From Pteria penguin (taxonomy: Eukaryota > Mollusca > Bivalvia > Pterioida > Pteriidae), in contig CM068581.1 of the NCBI GenBank assembly GCA_035048485.1, positions 6,213,430 through 6,277,429 on the forward strand: DNA of 64,000 bases, in the 5' to 3' direction. Below are positions 41,286-53,307 of this stretch, one piece after another (the stretch's first letter is position 1; each line of letters begins with the position of its first letter). Below the pieces are notes generated by a model, which was not told the DNA's origin, ran no database searches, and worked only from the letters and a program-made list of their open reading frames with translations. The translations under genes were made by a program, and so were the position numbers.

Positions 41286-42746
41286 CTTATAATGAACTTC
41301 CGACCAATTTTCAAATGTCAACTTTACTCCTTTTGTATATGGTTCTGCAGGTTTGTATATTTTCCTGTTGTTTTGACTAAGCCATATCTCTGTATGAAAA
41401 AAGTCAGATTTAATTAACTAATTATTTTTTACTCCGAGAATATTTACTTGGTCAAGTGACGTCTTTTTCGCATATCCTACCGGCGATATACATGATTGTA
41501 TTTATCAAATTGAGTTATTTTGTACTTGAGCTCTCAGAGATTGTGTCGGCTTAGTTAATAATGTGAATGAGTTTACCTTTACAAGGCAGCCAATGAAGTG
41601 TATAAATGAAGGGTCTAAAGAGAATTTTCTCGCACCTGAAATCGACGGATCCCGTATTTTATCAATATATAATCAAGCACCAGTTTGAGTTGCATATACA
41701 AAAAGATCAGTCTCGGATGGGATGAGTCAACAAATCTCAACATCGGCTAACGCCTCGGTTGAGATCGCCCCACCCTCGACTGATCTATCCGGACCTCAGA
41801 CTGATGCTAGAATATATTAATCTCAGTCCATTACAATACTACTTTACTGACGGGAATAATTTACAACAAGGCGTTTGATATAGTGAACTATAATGAAATA
41901 TTTTAATAGCGATTCTTGTATATAAAAAGGCGTTATCGTGAAATCTAACCTTATTCATCATTTTGTCAACGCTATTTTACAAGATTCTTGTAAAAGTTTT
42001 TTTATCCATAATTAGAACATAAAACTAAATATCCAAACATGTGATGATATGCTTAATATAAAGTATGAATTAATTTCACTGTAAATTAACTAAAATGAAT
42101 GTTTAATTATCTTGAATTTGGAACTATTTCTTGTGTTGTGCGTATGAAACTAGATTGCAAATAAAGATAACGGTGGAATTCAATGTAGATGAGACTTATA
42201 AGGAATGTGACAGTTCGTTGAAAATAACAGACAGACAATGGAAAGTTTTAAGATTCCTTTCACTTTGAAGATAAGCTTATAAATTTGCCATGTGACACTG
42301 AACTGTTTCTGATACTTAAGAGATAGTAAGAAGTGATGATTCTGGGTAGAGAATGCCTTATTCATATGAAATGAATTTGCAAAAATGTTGTTGCTTATAA
42401 ACTAATTCCAGAGATGTGGGAAATCTTCTAGTAATGAAGACTTAAGACTTAAGTAAAACTTCATATTCTATGTATTAAGTTCCATTTGGACATCAGAGTA
42501 TTCAAAATGCCCTTAAAATATCAATTATGTAATACTTAAACAATATAAAATCTTACAAGTCAAGAATTCCACAAATGCATAGCGGAGAGACATACATGTA
42601 ATCATGTATATGTACTGTAAACATTGAACTGCTTCGGATATCCGAGACAATGATCATATAATCAGTTCTGATACAGTTGTCAGTGCAAACCATGAATATC
42701 CCATCATTCGGTTCTAAAGTTATTCAGTTGTACGATTTATTAGGTG
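41286..42746. other. unassigned sequence
   Basis: No frame over 62 codons and no recognisable element. A GC-richer patch lies near 41700-41810. Confidence 0.4.
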
Positions 42747-42778
42747 AAACGGTTTATTATTATTATTATTATTATTGC

Positions 42779-42818
<40 letters not shown>

Positions 42819-42819
42819 T
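42747..42819. repeat. (ATT)n microsatellite
   Basis: A nearly pure TTA run with one interruption (GCTATT). Confidence 0.95.
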
Positions 42820-42837
42820 ACACTAACATATTGAATA

Positions 42838-43007
42838 AGGGGCAGCCTTGGTGTAGTGGTTAAGTGCTGGGCTTACTGCGCCGACTATTCGGGTTCGATT
42901 CCCGGGTTGCGCCACTATGTTTAAGAGTTTGGTAACCTCCTGCTTCCAGGTCGCGATATAACTGAAAAATTGTTGATGCGACATAAAACACCAATCAACC
43001 AAACAAA
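42838..43007 (+). mobile_element. SINE2 copy, full length, with 10-bp TSD
   Basis: Head GGGGCAGCCTTGGTGTAGTG with box A-like TGGTGTAGTGGTTAAG and box B-like GGTTCGATTCC, body TTGCGCCACTATGTTTAAGA and CAGGTCGCGATATAACTG, tail CCAATCAACCAAAC. It is flanked by ATATTGAATA at 42828-42837 and 43008-43017. Confidence 0.92.
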
Positions 43008-43154
43008 ATATTGAATATGAATAACTTTTTACAAATATACGTTTTAACAGTCTTTACTTTTAGTATGTATACTGTATTAAGTATATAATATATCCAAATG
43101 GGTGTGTTTAAATTTATTTTTGTTGTAATATTAACGAATATTTATATATAACAA

Positions 43155-44172
43155 TACAATAAATAGACATAACAGCTTAGAGATCGGTATGTACAATAAA
43201 TAGACATAACAGCTTACAGATCAGTATGTACAATAAATAGACATAACAGCTTACAGATCAGTATGTACAATAAATAGACATAACAGCTTACAGATCAGTA
43301 TGTACAATAAATAGACATAACAGCTTACAGATCAGTATGTACAGTAAATAGACATAACAGCTTACAGATCAGTATGTACAGTAAATAGACATAACAGCTT
43401 ACAGATCAGTATGTACAGTAAATAGACATAACAGCTTACAGATCAGTATGTACAATAAATAGACATAACAGCTTACAGATCAGTATGTACAATAAATAGA
43501 CATAACAGCTTACAGATCAGTATGTACAATAAATAGACATAACAGCTTACAGATCAGTATGTACAATAAATAGACATAACAGCTTACAGATCAGTATGTA
43601 CAATAAATAGACATAACAGCTTACAGATCAGTATGTACAATAAATAGACATAACAGCTTAGAGATCAGTATGTACAATAAATAGACATAACAGCTTATAG
43701 ATCAGTATGTACAATAAATAGACATAACAGCTTACAGATCAGTATGTACAATAAATAGACATAACAGCTTACAGATCAGTATGTACAATAAATAGACATA
43801 GCAGCTTACAGATCAGTATGTACAATAAATAGACATAACAGCTTACAGATCAGTATGTACAATAAATAGACATAACAGCTAATAGATCAGTATGTACAAT
43901 AAATAGACATAACAGCTTACAGATCACTATGTACAATAAATAGACATAACAGCTTACAGATCAGTATGTACAATAAATAGACATAACAGCTTACAGATCA
44001 GTATGTACAATAAATAGACATAACAGCTTAGAGATCAGTATGTACAATAAATAGACATAACAGCTTACAGATCAGTATGTACAGTAAATAGACATAACAG
44101 CTTATAGATCAGTATGTACAATAATAGACATAACAGCTTACAGATCGGTATGTACAATAAATAGACATATAG
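43155..44172 (+). repeat. uniform 37-bp minisatellite (second family)
   Basis: About 27 units of 37 bp with AATAAATAGACATAACAGCT and TACAGATCAGTATGTAC. Most differ by zero or one base (AATAAA/AGTAAA, TTACAG/TTAGAG). This is one of the most homogeneous arrays in the window, implying recent expansion or conversion. Nearly every unit holds AATAAA. It lies just beyond the 3' end of the minus-strand LINE remnant at 44340. Confidence 0.95.
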
Positions 44173-44339
44173 CAAGATCAAATCACATGTGAGCATAACA
44201 TATTAAAGGATGCCATCATGGTACATATACATGTACATGTATATTAATCATAATGGAAATATCAATTACAATAACGATGGCAATAAATACTAAAAATAAT
44301 AATTATGCAGTTATAATAATCCAAACAATTACATAAACT

Positions 44340-44915
44340 TTCGTACAAAAATGATTTTTAAGAAATTTTACCAGGTTGCAAAGATCTTTAGTGTTCTCTG
44401 AACACAAAAGCAAGATTAATTTAAAGACAGAGGGTCTTCTATAAAAATAAGATTTCAAAGATTTCACTCTCAAGTTATTATATAGAGGACATTTCAGTAT
44501 AAACTGAAATTCATCTTCTATATCAGTACTGTATGATGGACGAATACGTCTCTGTAAAGGAATGTTTCAAAATCTACCGGTCTCAACAGCTAAACAATGT
44601 GAAGAGAGACGTATCTTACTGATAAGTTTCTTACATTCATCATATATAGGTTTTGTTACATGTAAATATGACTGTAGGCTGATTTTATCTATTAGGTGCT
44701 TATACAAAAACATTTTGAAGATGCATTAATTTCTGATATCAGTGATTGTGTATGGATATCAGTTAATCTTGCTTTTACAATAGTTAAAATGTAGTTGTCA
44801 TCAAGTGTTTCATGGTTCATCCAAACATTATTCAGATAAAATATCATAAACATTTGATATCCAATTTTTACAGTTTTGATTACCCCAAAAATTGTTTACA
44901 ATAATTGTAACATGA
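44340..44915 (-). pseudogene. LINE C-terminal region, disrupted
   Basis: A minus-strand translation, broken into short frames, reads NVWMNHETLDDNYILTI, then KIRLSSHCLAVETGRF and EDEFQFILKCPLYNNLR. This is the usual C-terminal pattern of non-LTR element polyproteins (RxxSHxLxxExGR, then E-DEFHF-x-CPxY-x-LR). There is one in-frame TGA after GRF and frameshifts near 44700 and 44850. The reverse-transcriptase core is absent. Identity is inferred by pattern. Confidence 0.75.
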
Positions 44916-45304
44916 TTTAACTCCACTCTGATATCAATATGATCCATGTGATCCACGTGGAGTCACGCTGTTAGATCTTTGTCTTCCTGCTTTACTTTCT
45001 TATAGTATAACTGAGACATTCGTGATGTTTTATATAGATCTCAGACCATATAGACATGATAGAAGCTTTTCATATTTGTAGTTGTGTGTTTCTCGTGATA
45101 CGTGAAAATGACTATACAAGCTGCGGCAAAGAGATTCCACTTCTCTTATTTCCGACTTTCAATGGAAAGGTAATTCCTATGGCAGGGATTTCAGACTGTT
45201 TTGCCTGCCTAAGTACACACATGTCAGTAATATAAGCAGCGCCTGCCGAGCTTTGATCCACTCTTCTGTTAAAAATATATTACTGGATCAGAGATGCATC
45301 TGAA
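44916..45304. other. unassigned sequence
   Basis: May contain decayed upstream LINE sequence; nothing could be translated convincingly. Confidence 0.35.
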
Positions 45305-45544
45305 TTAGACAGATTTTACATCTAATTCGCCAGTATTTATGTGATTATATTTTCTCGTTACGTAACAAATGTTGTAAGCTTTGGGGTGTACATCGAGATG
45401 AAAGCATTTTTTAAAATAGTTTGGAAAACATGTATTAGTTGATAATGGGAGCGATCTCCTGCTAATCGTATCAACTCCATCGATCTTAAGAGTGGTGTTC
45501 ATTTCACTTACAGTAAGATACAACGAAATTCAATTAAATGCATT

Positions 45545-45736
45545 CTAATTGATTAAACATGAAAATGACAGCATGTTTGAGATGATTGGTCTTCCAAGAA
45601 ACTCTAAGCAACGGAAATGTATACCTGGGTTTCTGCCTTCTTTGAAAACATCCTTCGTTCTTGATGTTTGCACTCTCTGAGTATGCAGAATGCTAGATAA
45701 AATCAGCAGTAGCTGCAGTGATAGGAAACCCAACAT
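45545..45736 (-). CDS. candidate small secreted peptide or first exon (63 codons)
   Basis: From ATG at 45736 the minus frame begins MLGFLSLQLLLILSSILHTQ, a good signal-peptide profile. A basic, polar stretch follows, with two cysteines 17 residues apart (near FRCLEF and SFSCLIN). An AG acceptor-like site (TATTCGCAG) lies just upstream and a donor-like CCAG|GTATAC near residue 37, so it could be an exon. No family is recognised, and a neighbouring minus frame (45305-45523) cannot be joined in phase by the obvious sites. It may be chance. Confidence 0.25.
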   Translation of the reverse strand: MLGFLSLQLLLILSSILHTQRVQTSRTKDVFKEGRNPGIHFRCLEFLGRPIISNMLSFSCLIN

Positions 45737-45766
45737 AAAATTGACTAAACCTGCGAATATAATCAA

Positions 45767-46281
45767 ATAATGTAGAAGAAAAGGTACGAGGGACAGGATG
45801 AGCGGGAGGGGAAGGGAATTGCAGTAAATTTACTAAGAAGTTTTAATTTTAAAATAATTCTAAGAACTTGTTTCGCCTGTCAGATTTTTATTAGGAGTTT
45901 AAATGAATTGTAGCAAGCTGTGTCATATGTCCTTCATCCCTTTTTCAGACTCGGCTATGTCCCTGTTGGAGAACAAGATTCAATTTCGATAACACATAAG
46001 TTCAAAATTTGACACAAATATCACTTCTCTATAATGAATGATAAAGCGGACAATACCTCTATGGCGGAGTCTGGGGGTATTTTGGCTTCAATGCAGACTC
46101 TGTATTGACGTTATGCCGCTATCAGCTTTATGGCTTTTTGGTTGTAACTAACGATGACGTACTGGCGGAATATATTTGTTCTCCAACGATATGGCTCAAT
46201 TAGTCGTCAAGATGTTGTTTATTACAAAAAAAGAGTATAAATCTGACTAATTCACGAGGTATTATAGGAGTATACCGACAC
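45767..46281. other. unassigned sequence
   Basis: No supportable feature. Confidence 0.35.
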
Positions 46282-46910
46282 CAAGAAGCGCTTTACCACA
46301 GGAATAGAGCGACGCAAGAAGCTCTTTACTATAGGAATAGCGACACAAGAAGATCTTTACCACAGGAATAGATTGGTTGGTTGATTGGTGTTTTACGTCG
46401 CTTTCAACAATATTTCAGTTATATCGCGACATGGAAGCAGGAGGCTACCAACCTCTTAAACATAGTGGCGCAACCCGGGAATCGAACCCGGATCGTCGGC
46501 GCCGCAAGCCAAGCGCTTAACCACTACACCACGCCTGCCCCCACAGGAATAGAGCGACAAGAAGCGTTATACCACAGGAATAGAGCGACACAAGAGGCTA
46601 TTTACCATAGGAATAGAGCGACACAAGAAGCATTTAACCATAGGAATAGAACGAACACACGAAGCGTTTTACCTTAGGAATAGAGCGACATGAAGAAGCG
46701 CTTACCTTAGAAATAGAGCAACACACGAAGCGCTTTACCTTAGGAATAGAGCGACATGAAGAAGCGCTTACCATAGGAATAGAGCGAAAACAAGAAGCAC
46801 TTTACCTTAGGAATAGAGCGAAACAAGAAGCGCTTTACCTTAGGAATAGAACGACCACACGAAGCGTTTTACAACAGGAATAGAACGACACCAAGAAGCG
46901 TTTTACTATT
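46282..46910 (+). repeat. ~33-bp minisatellite interrupted by SINE2
   Basis: Units contain AGGAATAGAGCGACACAAGA and AGCGCTTTACC, period about 33 bp with small indels. SINE2 splits the array at 46372-46541. Confidence 0.9.
46372..46541 (-). mobile_element. SINE2 copy, full length, with TSD
   Basis: Minus-strand head GGGGGCAGGCGTGGTGTAGT, box A TGGTGTAGTGGTTAAGCG and box B GGTTCGATTCC. A stem TTGGC/GCCGA encloses the 7-base loop TTGCGGC, which would put GCG at the anticodon position. Target duplication CACAGGAATAG lies at 46361-46371 and 46542-46552, inside the 33-bp array. Confidence 0.93.
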
Positions 46911-47974
46911 TAATAATGATGTGTTTAATCAAATAGTGTTAAGATATTTCAAAGAGGCTAAAGTGATATCTCTTAGACACGTTTTGGGTCCCGATGATTT
47001 ACACCCTGATCAGTATATGACTTCTGTGCACCTTTTGTTAATGGATGATGTTTCCCGCCTCTGTTCATTTAGATTTTCTATTGTTATTCATCAGCATTGA
47101 TTTTCTGAGGGAATTATTTGTGTTTGGTTTTCTGAGGGAATTATTTGTGTTTGGTTTTCAATTAAAACTGGTTGTTGTCACAACAGATTGATAGATCTGA
47201 AAGGACTTTACGCGGGCAAAGAGCAAACTTATGATGGCGTCAATGCGCGCTAAATGACGCATTCTTGTACCACCTAGTATATAAATCTATAAGGCTTACT
47301 TCACAGGAAATGTTATAAATATTCTCGGAGAGGAAATAATTTATGCATTTGTACTGGTAAGAAATTGCTAAATTCAAATGTGTTCATATTATAACAGTTT
47401 TATAAATACACATGTATTTACTTGGAACTATACAGAGTATTATATCTGATTGTGGTGAGATCTCACTCATAAGAAGATAAAAGTAAAGGTCATTGAGTAC
47501 AGATCAATAGCCATATAGTATCACGACATACCGACACGGTACAGTTAATCCAAGCATCATGTCACAGATGTCTAGTACGTTATGCTATATCGTATGCTTA
47601 ATTCCTGTAAGATTCTCATCACTTGTGATTTCAAACGCCTGTTGACATGAACATAATTCAGATGAGTGAGTTAAGAACATGCCTGTGACGTATGAGGTCA
47701 CCAGCTACATGTACAGAACGTAAAAATACTCGGAAAAAGGTATGGAGTTCGTACGGGACATGTTGCTCTATTTTAAAATCATTACTGCATTCGATCTTGA
47801 CGTAAATCACGTGACAATGTCTGTTTAGGTAAAGTCGTCTTTTTATTGATTAAAATGTAATGACAGTCTTAAGAGGCCTTGCTCTTTGGCCCAATCCCGG
47901 GTATTTTTCCTAAACTTATTTGAGTTCCTCAAACATAATATTACTTGATAACCCTTTTAACATACCAGTGTACG
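46911..47974. other. mostly unassigned
   Basis: From about 46905 a + frame is open to a stop at 47098 and includes YFKEAKVISLRHVLGPDD and LHPDQYMTSVHLLLMDD. It looks protein-like, but I cannot assign it; it may be a decayed transposon or exon. A 29-bp doublet (TTTTCTGAGGGAATTATTTG) lies at 47101-47160. The rest is featureless. Confidence 0.35.
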
Positions 47975-48043
47975 TCCATGATGTCTCTACAGTAAAAGCT
48001 ATACAGTGTAGAGAAGGTTCACATGATGTCTCTACAGTATAAG
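47975..48043 (+). repeat. left part of the split 45-bp minisatellite
   Basis: It has ATGATGTCTCTACAGTA and CAGTGTAGAGAAGGTTCACA, the same unit as 53262-54380. The array breaks at TATAAG (48043), where the 5.2-kb insertion starts. Confidence 0.85.
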
Positions 48044-48290
48044 CATGGGCGGATCTAGAAATTTTTAAAAGGGGGGGGGGGGGTCGGCATTTTCCCGCAA
48101 AATCAACATTGCTTTATTTTATGAAATTCAATATATAAGACTTTCATGCCCAAAGTCGAAAATCCAGACAATTTTCAAATTTATATTTTATCTATTATTT
48201 TTCGGAGATGTTTGCTTCGGTATCAACACATGTACCGTGTGAAAGAAAAGGGACTGGGAGAAAGCTAGAACCCGAACTCGCAACCTTCTA

Positions 48291-48373
48291 TTTATTCTCT
48301 GCTTTACTCCCTTTCACTATGCAGAAACCACAAATGAAAAACTCATTATATGATGTTGGCCGTATAGCACAAT
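48291..48373 (-). repeat. split repeat B2
   Basis: An 83-bp sequence with GCTTTACTCCCTTTCACTAT. It matches 49091-49173 at 82 of 83 positions (mismatch at 48328), in direct orientation exactly 800 bp apart. Confidence 0.95.
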
Positions 48374-48939
48374 CGAATCAATTGCCGGCATTTATTATAG
48401 GTACATGTATGTATAAATGTAATAATCTATTAATGTATAAATGGTTCTTATATAACAAAATACTAAAATACTTTCATAATCGAACAAACCCGTTCACAAA
48501 CTCGTCTTCTTGGGGATCTTACAATGCAATCATACAAAAATATCTATAGCAAAAATATAAAAATCTAAAAAGAGTGGTCCAATAATGATCATAACCGCCC
48601 AGGAAAAACCACAGCAGAAAGCCAAAGATATATAGAGCCAAAGAGTTGCATGGAAACCTGTGTCTGTAGCAGTGTAATTTCGCACTAATGTTATGTCACC
48701 TGGACCAGCTCGAGTGACAGACTTCACTTTAATTAAACTTTAAATATATACTTGTACCTTTATTAATATGAATTATATTTTCAACAATACATATACTTTT
48801 CTTTTTCTTTTTCTTACTTTATCAAATCAAATAACACATTTTTGACATGTTAAACAAACAAACAAAAATTATCAAAAATAACAAAAAATTCAATAAAAAT
48901 CCCTTTCTGTCAAACTACATATAATAAAATTAAGAAAAA

Positions 48940-49015
48940 CTTGATTGTGTAACGCACGAACCTAGAATGACTACTTCTCTGTCTTACACAGATGACCGCA
49001 CTTAAATCACGTGAC
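48940..49015 (-). repeat. split repeat A2
   Basis: A 76-bp sequence with CTTACACAGATGACCGCACT that matches 50667-50742 at 73 of 76 positions. Just beyond it, AATCACGTGAC TT GTCACGTGATT (49005-49028) is a perfect inverted repeat not present at A1. Confidence 0.95.
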
Positions 49016-49090
49016 TTGTCACGTGATTAAAATTCATTCAATATCATATTGCATAGAGAAATAATTCCCGCTATCGAAACGCGGGAATAT

Positions 49091-49173
49091 TTTATTCTCT
49101 GCTTTACTCCCTTTCACTATGCAGAAAACACAAATGAAAAACTCATTATATGATGTTGGCCGTATAGCACAAT
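49091..49173 (-). repeat. split repeat B1
   Basis: Partner of 48291-48373. It lies 75 bp from A2, consistent with a B1-A2 junction. Confidence 0.95.
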
Positions 49174-49327
49174 AAATATTCAAAAAGTTAGGGAGATGAG
49201 AGAAATAAAAAAAAATCTAAGATAGGAAAAAAACCGCTTACTTAATTGTTAGACGTAAATTTCAAACCCGATTTTTAAAACTGAACAATCAAATAGCCTT
49301 GTTATCACCTCAAAATGTCAGATTATA

Positions 49328-49465
<138 letters not shown>

Positions 49466-50143
49466 ATAAATGCTGCAAAGATTTTGATACAGCCAATCAC
49501 TATAGAAATATGGTGATATACAGACTTAAGGTCAAATGTGAAAACAAAATCACCTGTTTGAAAAATATTTCTGGCTACTGATCCATCTTCAAGCTTAAAT
49601 TTGAATTTAAAAATATGCAAGTTAATGTGTCTACAGTCTAAAACCAGGCGAGCTTTCCCATCTCTGTTATAAGCCACCGTTAAAGGGTTCACAACCTCAG
49701 GTACCTTTTCCACTCTTGTGATACAACCCTTTTTCAACAACTTGCCGATTTCTGTCTCTACAAATGATGTATTTTCAAAAGCAGACTTGTTATTTTTTAT
49801 GATAATAGACTCTGGTTCTGTGTAAAAGGGAATTTTATATCCATGACATACAATATCTAATATGTAAGAGTCTGAACAGATTTTAACCCATTTATCATAT
49901 TTTTGCAATAACCTGCCAACAGGGCTGACAAAAGATTAGTAATCGCTAACCAAATTACAATTTTCATTAGTAGATTTACTTATCTTAGACTTCGTCTCGT
50001 TAGTTTGACACTCAATGTCCCCTCTCCAATGTCCTGGATTCCCGCATGCGAAACATAAACCTGGCTTGGGTCTTGAAGCGGAACGTTGTTCCCCGAGAGT
50101 GTTCGATTGGACTACCGGAATCGTCTGTGTTGAATAAGGAGAC
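49466..50143 (-). pseudogene. DIRS-like zinc knuckle and reverse transcriptase N-terminus
   Basis: The minus frame contains a zinc-knuckle-like CFACGNPGHWRGDIEC (50008-50055; spacing CX2CX4HX6C, longer than the usual X4). One in-frame TAA near 49935 follows. Then come GYKIPFYTEPES, NPLTVAYNRDGKARLVLD, CRHINLHIFKFKF and motif [15 protein letters not shown]. The order and motifs are those of DIRS-order RTs, in which DLKSAYHH is typical. The domain stops after motif A, so motifs B-E including the active-site YxDD are missing. Confidence 0.8.
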
Positions 50144-50149
50144 CATCTT

Positions 50150-50646
50150 TATTTAGTAGTTAATTTTCTTTTTTTTTTCTTCTTTCTCGTGTTTTTCTGC
50201 CCTAGCCTCCGCTTTATGTATACGTTTCTCATCATCACTATCTTCAGCTAATTGATGTGTTTCATACTGGTCGACTACTTTCCACCCTAATTTTGAACTA
50301 TCGGCCAATTTTTTAAGTTTTTGTCTATGAGTAACAATATACCTTCTTGAATACTTTTCTTTGCGCTGCTTATGTAAATTTCATCTGGCTCCTCGTTTGC
50401 AAGCGAAGCTCCCGCCGCCTTTAGCTTTTCCATTACTTTGGTAGAATGTTTAAACTGTTCTTCATTTCCTCGTCTCTTGAATGTGTAATCATTAGAATTG
50501 CTCGCGATACATTCAATTTTTGCAATATTGTCATCATTAATCATTTTCTGTTTTTCATAAAAAGTTCTCTCGAAATCTTTGAATTGCGTGAAAATTAAAC
50601 TCTTAATATCCGAGAGCATGGCATTGCTCTCTGCGGTCGAATCCAT
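50150..50646 (-). pseudogene. gag-like ORF of the DIRS-like element, frameshifted
   Basis: ATG at 50646 opens 119 codons, including MLSDIKSLIFTQFKDFERTF and MEKLKAAGASLANEE. A frameshift near 50340 moves the continuation to another frame: [17 protein letters not shown], then [20 protein letters not shown] and a Lys/Glu-rich end. GWKVVxxYExxxLAxDSxDEKR strings adjoining a zinc knuckle and DIRS RT are familiar from invertebrate elements. It is probably a nucleocapsid-like RNA-binding protein. Confidence 0.72.
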
Positions 50647-50666
50647 TTTTTCACGCCGACAATGAA

Positions 50667-50742
50667 CTTGATTGTTTAACGCACGGACCTAGAAGGACTA
50701 CTTCTCTGTCTTACACAGATGACCGCACTTAAATCACGTGAC
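50667..50742 (-). repeat. split repeat A1
   Basis: 76 bp with ACTTCTCTGTCTTACACAGA, starting 20 bp upstream of the gag-like ATG. It may hold the 5' transcription start of the element. Confidence 0.93.
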
Positions 50743-50789
50743 AGTCAAGGTCAGAATACCATTGACGTTGGTGTCATTTGATAGGACTT

Positions 50790-50945
50790 TATTAGTTGAG
50801 TATGCATGCTAAATATGAAGTTTCTATCTGTAAGTGTCATGGTTTATAAGTCATGGCGAAGGTTTAAGTTGACAACAGACAAAAAACAAACAGATAGACA
50901 GGACAAAACAATATGTCCCCGATAATTCGATCCGGGGTATAAAAA
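50790..50945 (+). mobile_element. fragment of the bivalve-type interspersed repeat
   Basis: It contains AGTCATGGCGAAGGTTTAAG, GACAACAGACAAAAAACAAA and a hairpin tail ATGTCCCC...GGGGTATAAAAA like that at 18010-18055. Confidence 0.6.
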
Positions 50946-53210
50946 TGCACGTGTCCCGTGATTGGGTACTATCACAGGTACTACTAGCCTGTCCAACCCC
51001 GTCGGTCAGGCTAATATTTTAGGTAAATCCGCTCACTTTATACGTAAAGAACCTCAATATCAGGGGGGGGGGGGCGAATTAAATAGTCGTTTTTTATAGG
51101 AGCAGTCCGTTACTAAGCCAAAAATTATGAGAGAATGCCGAGTTTTCTTTACAATAATTAAGATTTTCGAGTATTTAAGTGCAATATAACATATACGGTA
51201 AATGGTTTCATTCTAAGGCCATTTAATTTGCCTTTCAAACACTCTCTACACTCTCTTACATACAGCAAATTCAAAAAGACGTGATCCGTCGACAACTGTA
51301 CTATTTTTACCAAGTCGGGTATTGAGTGACATAACATATTGTTGAGTATTATTTCTTATACATTATTTGAATATTTCATATGTTAGAAATGACTTTAATG
51401 CACTTCATCAATCAACAACACATAAAAAGAAAGTACGTATAATGCATGTAATTATCTATAATGCTACTTTTAGCTGACATTAATCCACAAATTCTAGGAG
51501 CAAGAACGGTTAAACCCAAAAATGTGAGAGGCATACTAATCACACATAGCTTTATATATCGCTTTATTAGAACATGTACATGTACTTTAAACGTGTATGT
51601 TTGAAATTATTGCGTAAGCGTGCATCGGCATATCGTATGGCATATTGCGATGCATTTCCTCAAAATTCGTATTGCGATATAATCCCTATACGGTTTCGTC
51701 TTTTTATAGCTTGGGATACTGCTTAAAACTTTTGGGTCAATAGTATCTAAAGTTATAATGTACATTACATTAAGATTACTGACATTTTAACTGCAAATGT
51801 TCAAAACGTAATACGAAAATGAATAAAGTCATGTATCTGTGGCACTCACAACAATGAATTACAGTGATCATGCATGGGTCCCTGAAATTTAGAGGCGAGA
51901 CCAGCACCCGAGCTAAAAAAACTTTTATGCGTGTTCGATTCTAAGCCTGTATTCAAACTCCAAAACCCCTACTCACTCTTGAGTTTGAGTACGGGTGAGG
52001 TTATAATCTTTACGTTTTCGATCCCGATTCCTGTGAGTGCATACAAGCACGGTTCTGAATATGGTTCTATCCGATTTTGAAATTTTTGAGAACATACTCG
52101 AGATTGGAGCACGCTGTCATGCTCCAGATATTCTATAACCTCGATAAACTTCGAGTTCAAGCACATAGTCACTTTGGAACACCGAGTCGTGCTCTAAACT
52201 GTTTTATAAAGGTTCTGTTGGGGGAGTGAACGTCTCCTGTTTAACTAGCCACACCGCCACAAATGTCCAAAACATACAAGCTTACATAATATTACCCTCT
52301 GTACATAACATTTAATACGACGAAACACTGTAAAGAAAAGGTCATAGCCACACACAACATAAGAAGAGGGCGCAGTAACATTTTAGTTCTATGAATAAAA
52401 AACTCCTATATTTACCTAACCGTTCTAACTCCTAACTTTATCGTCTTAGTCCTAAAAAATTCGGAAAATACTTTGTTTATAATTTTAAGTCTAGATTTAC
52501 CAATTTTAATCTCATTTCTACAATCAAATAAGTACTTAGATTGTATATGCATAAACAAATTGAGGCGTTGTTCAAAAAAGTTCATAAAGTTTGGGCGAAT
52601 TTTTTCATTTGTCGACGCATCACACTTTATAGGGAGGTTGTCATGTTCCAAGTTTTAAGGCAAGTGGATCTTTATCAATATCATTAAAGAATAGGCATGG
52701 TTTGAATAGAAATCTCTCATTTACAAAACAGAAAAAAAAAGAAAAATAACTTATGGAAGCGATTCTTTGTCCACTCATTGAGTCTGCTCCCATAAAAAAA
52801 AAACGACCATTTGATTCGCCCCCGCCCTGAACATGTAGCATCAAGGGGTATAAATGTTAAACTTACCATTTTCATTCACCTTTATATTATTTTATATGCA
52901 TATATTTTCTTTATGTCCGTCTGACGGTTACATAATTGCAAAATATGGCCATTCACCATGTGTAAACTTGCCTCATTGATCGGGAGTTTTACTATGTTGC
53001 ATTGCATCTCGCAGAGGAATTAATAAAATTTGACAGTTCTAAACCGTTAAACGACAAACCTTATCCGGCGAGCAGCTGTAGACAGCATGCACCGGCGCTC
53101 TGAATGACGACATAACACAAATATTATACTATTGTTTATAATGCGTGGATTCCTTCGCTCCCTCTCTCTCTCTATCTCTGGAAGGTCATTTATAGGAATC
53201 TCAAAGGGGG
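50946..53210. other. unassigned interior of the 5.2-kb insertion
   Basis: A poly-G run lies near 51063-51074. Minus frames at 51969-52172, 52412-52651 and 52641-52844 have no recognisable domain, though the last two lie close together in different phases and could be one decayed frame. Confidence 0.35.
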
Positions 53211-53307
53211 GTCGGGACCCCCTCGGAAACCCCCCCCCCCCCCACTCTGGATCCGCCAGTGATAAGTTACTGTGTAAAAAAGATTCCCATGATGTCTATA
53301 CGGTATA

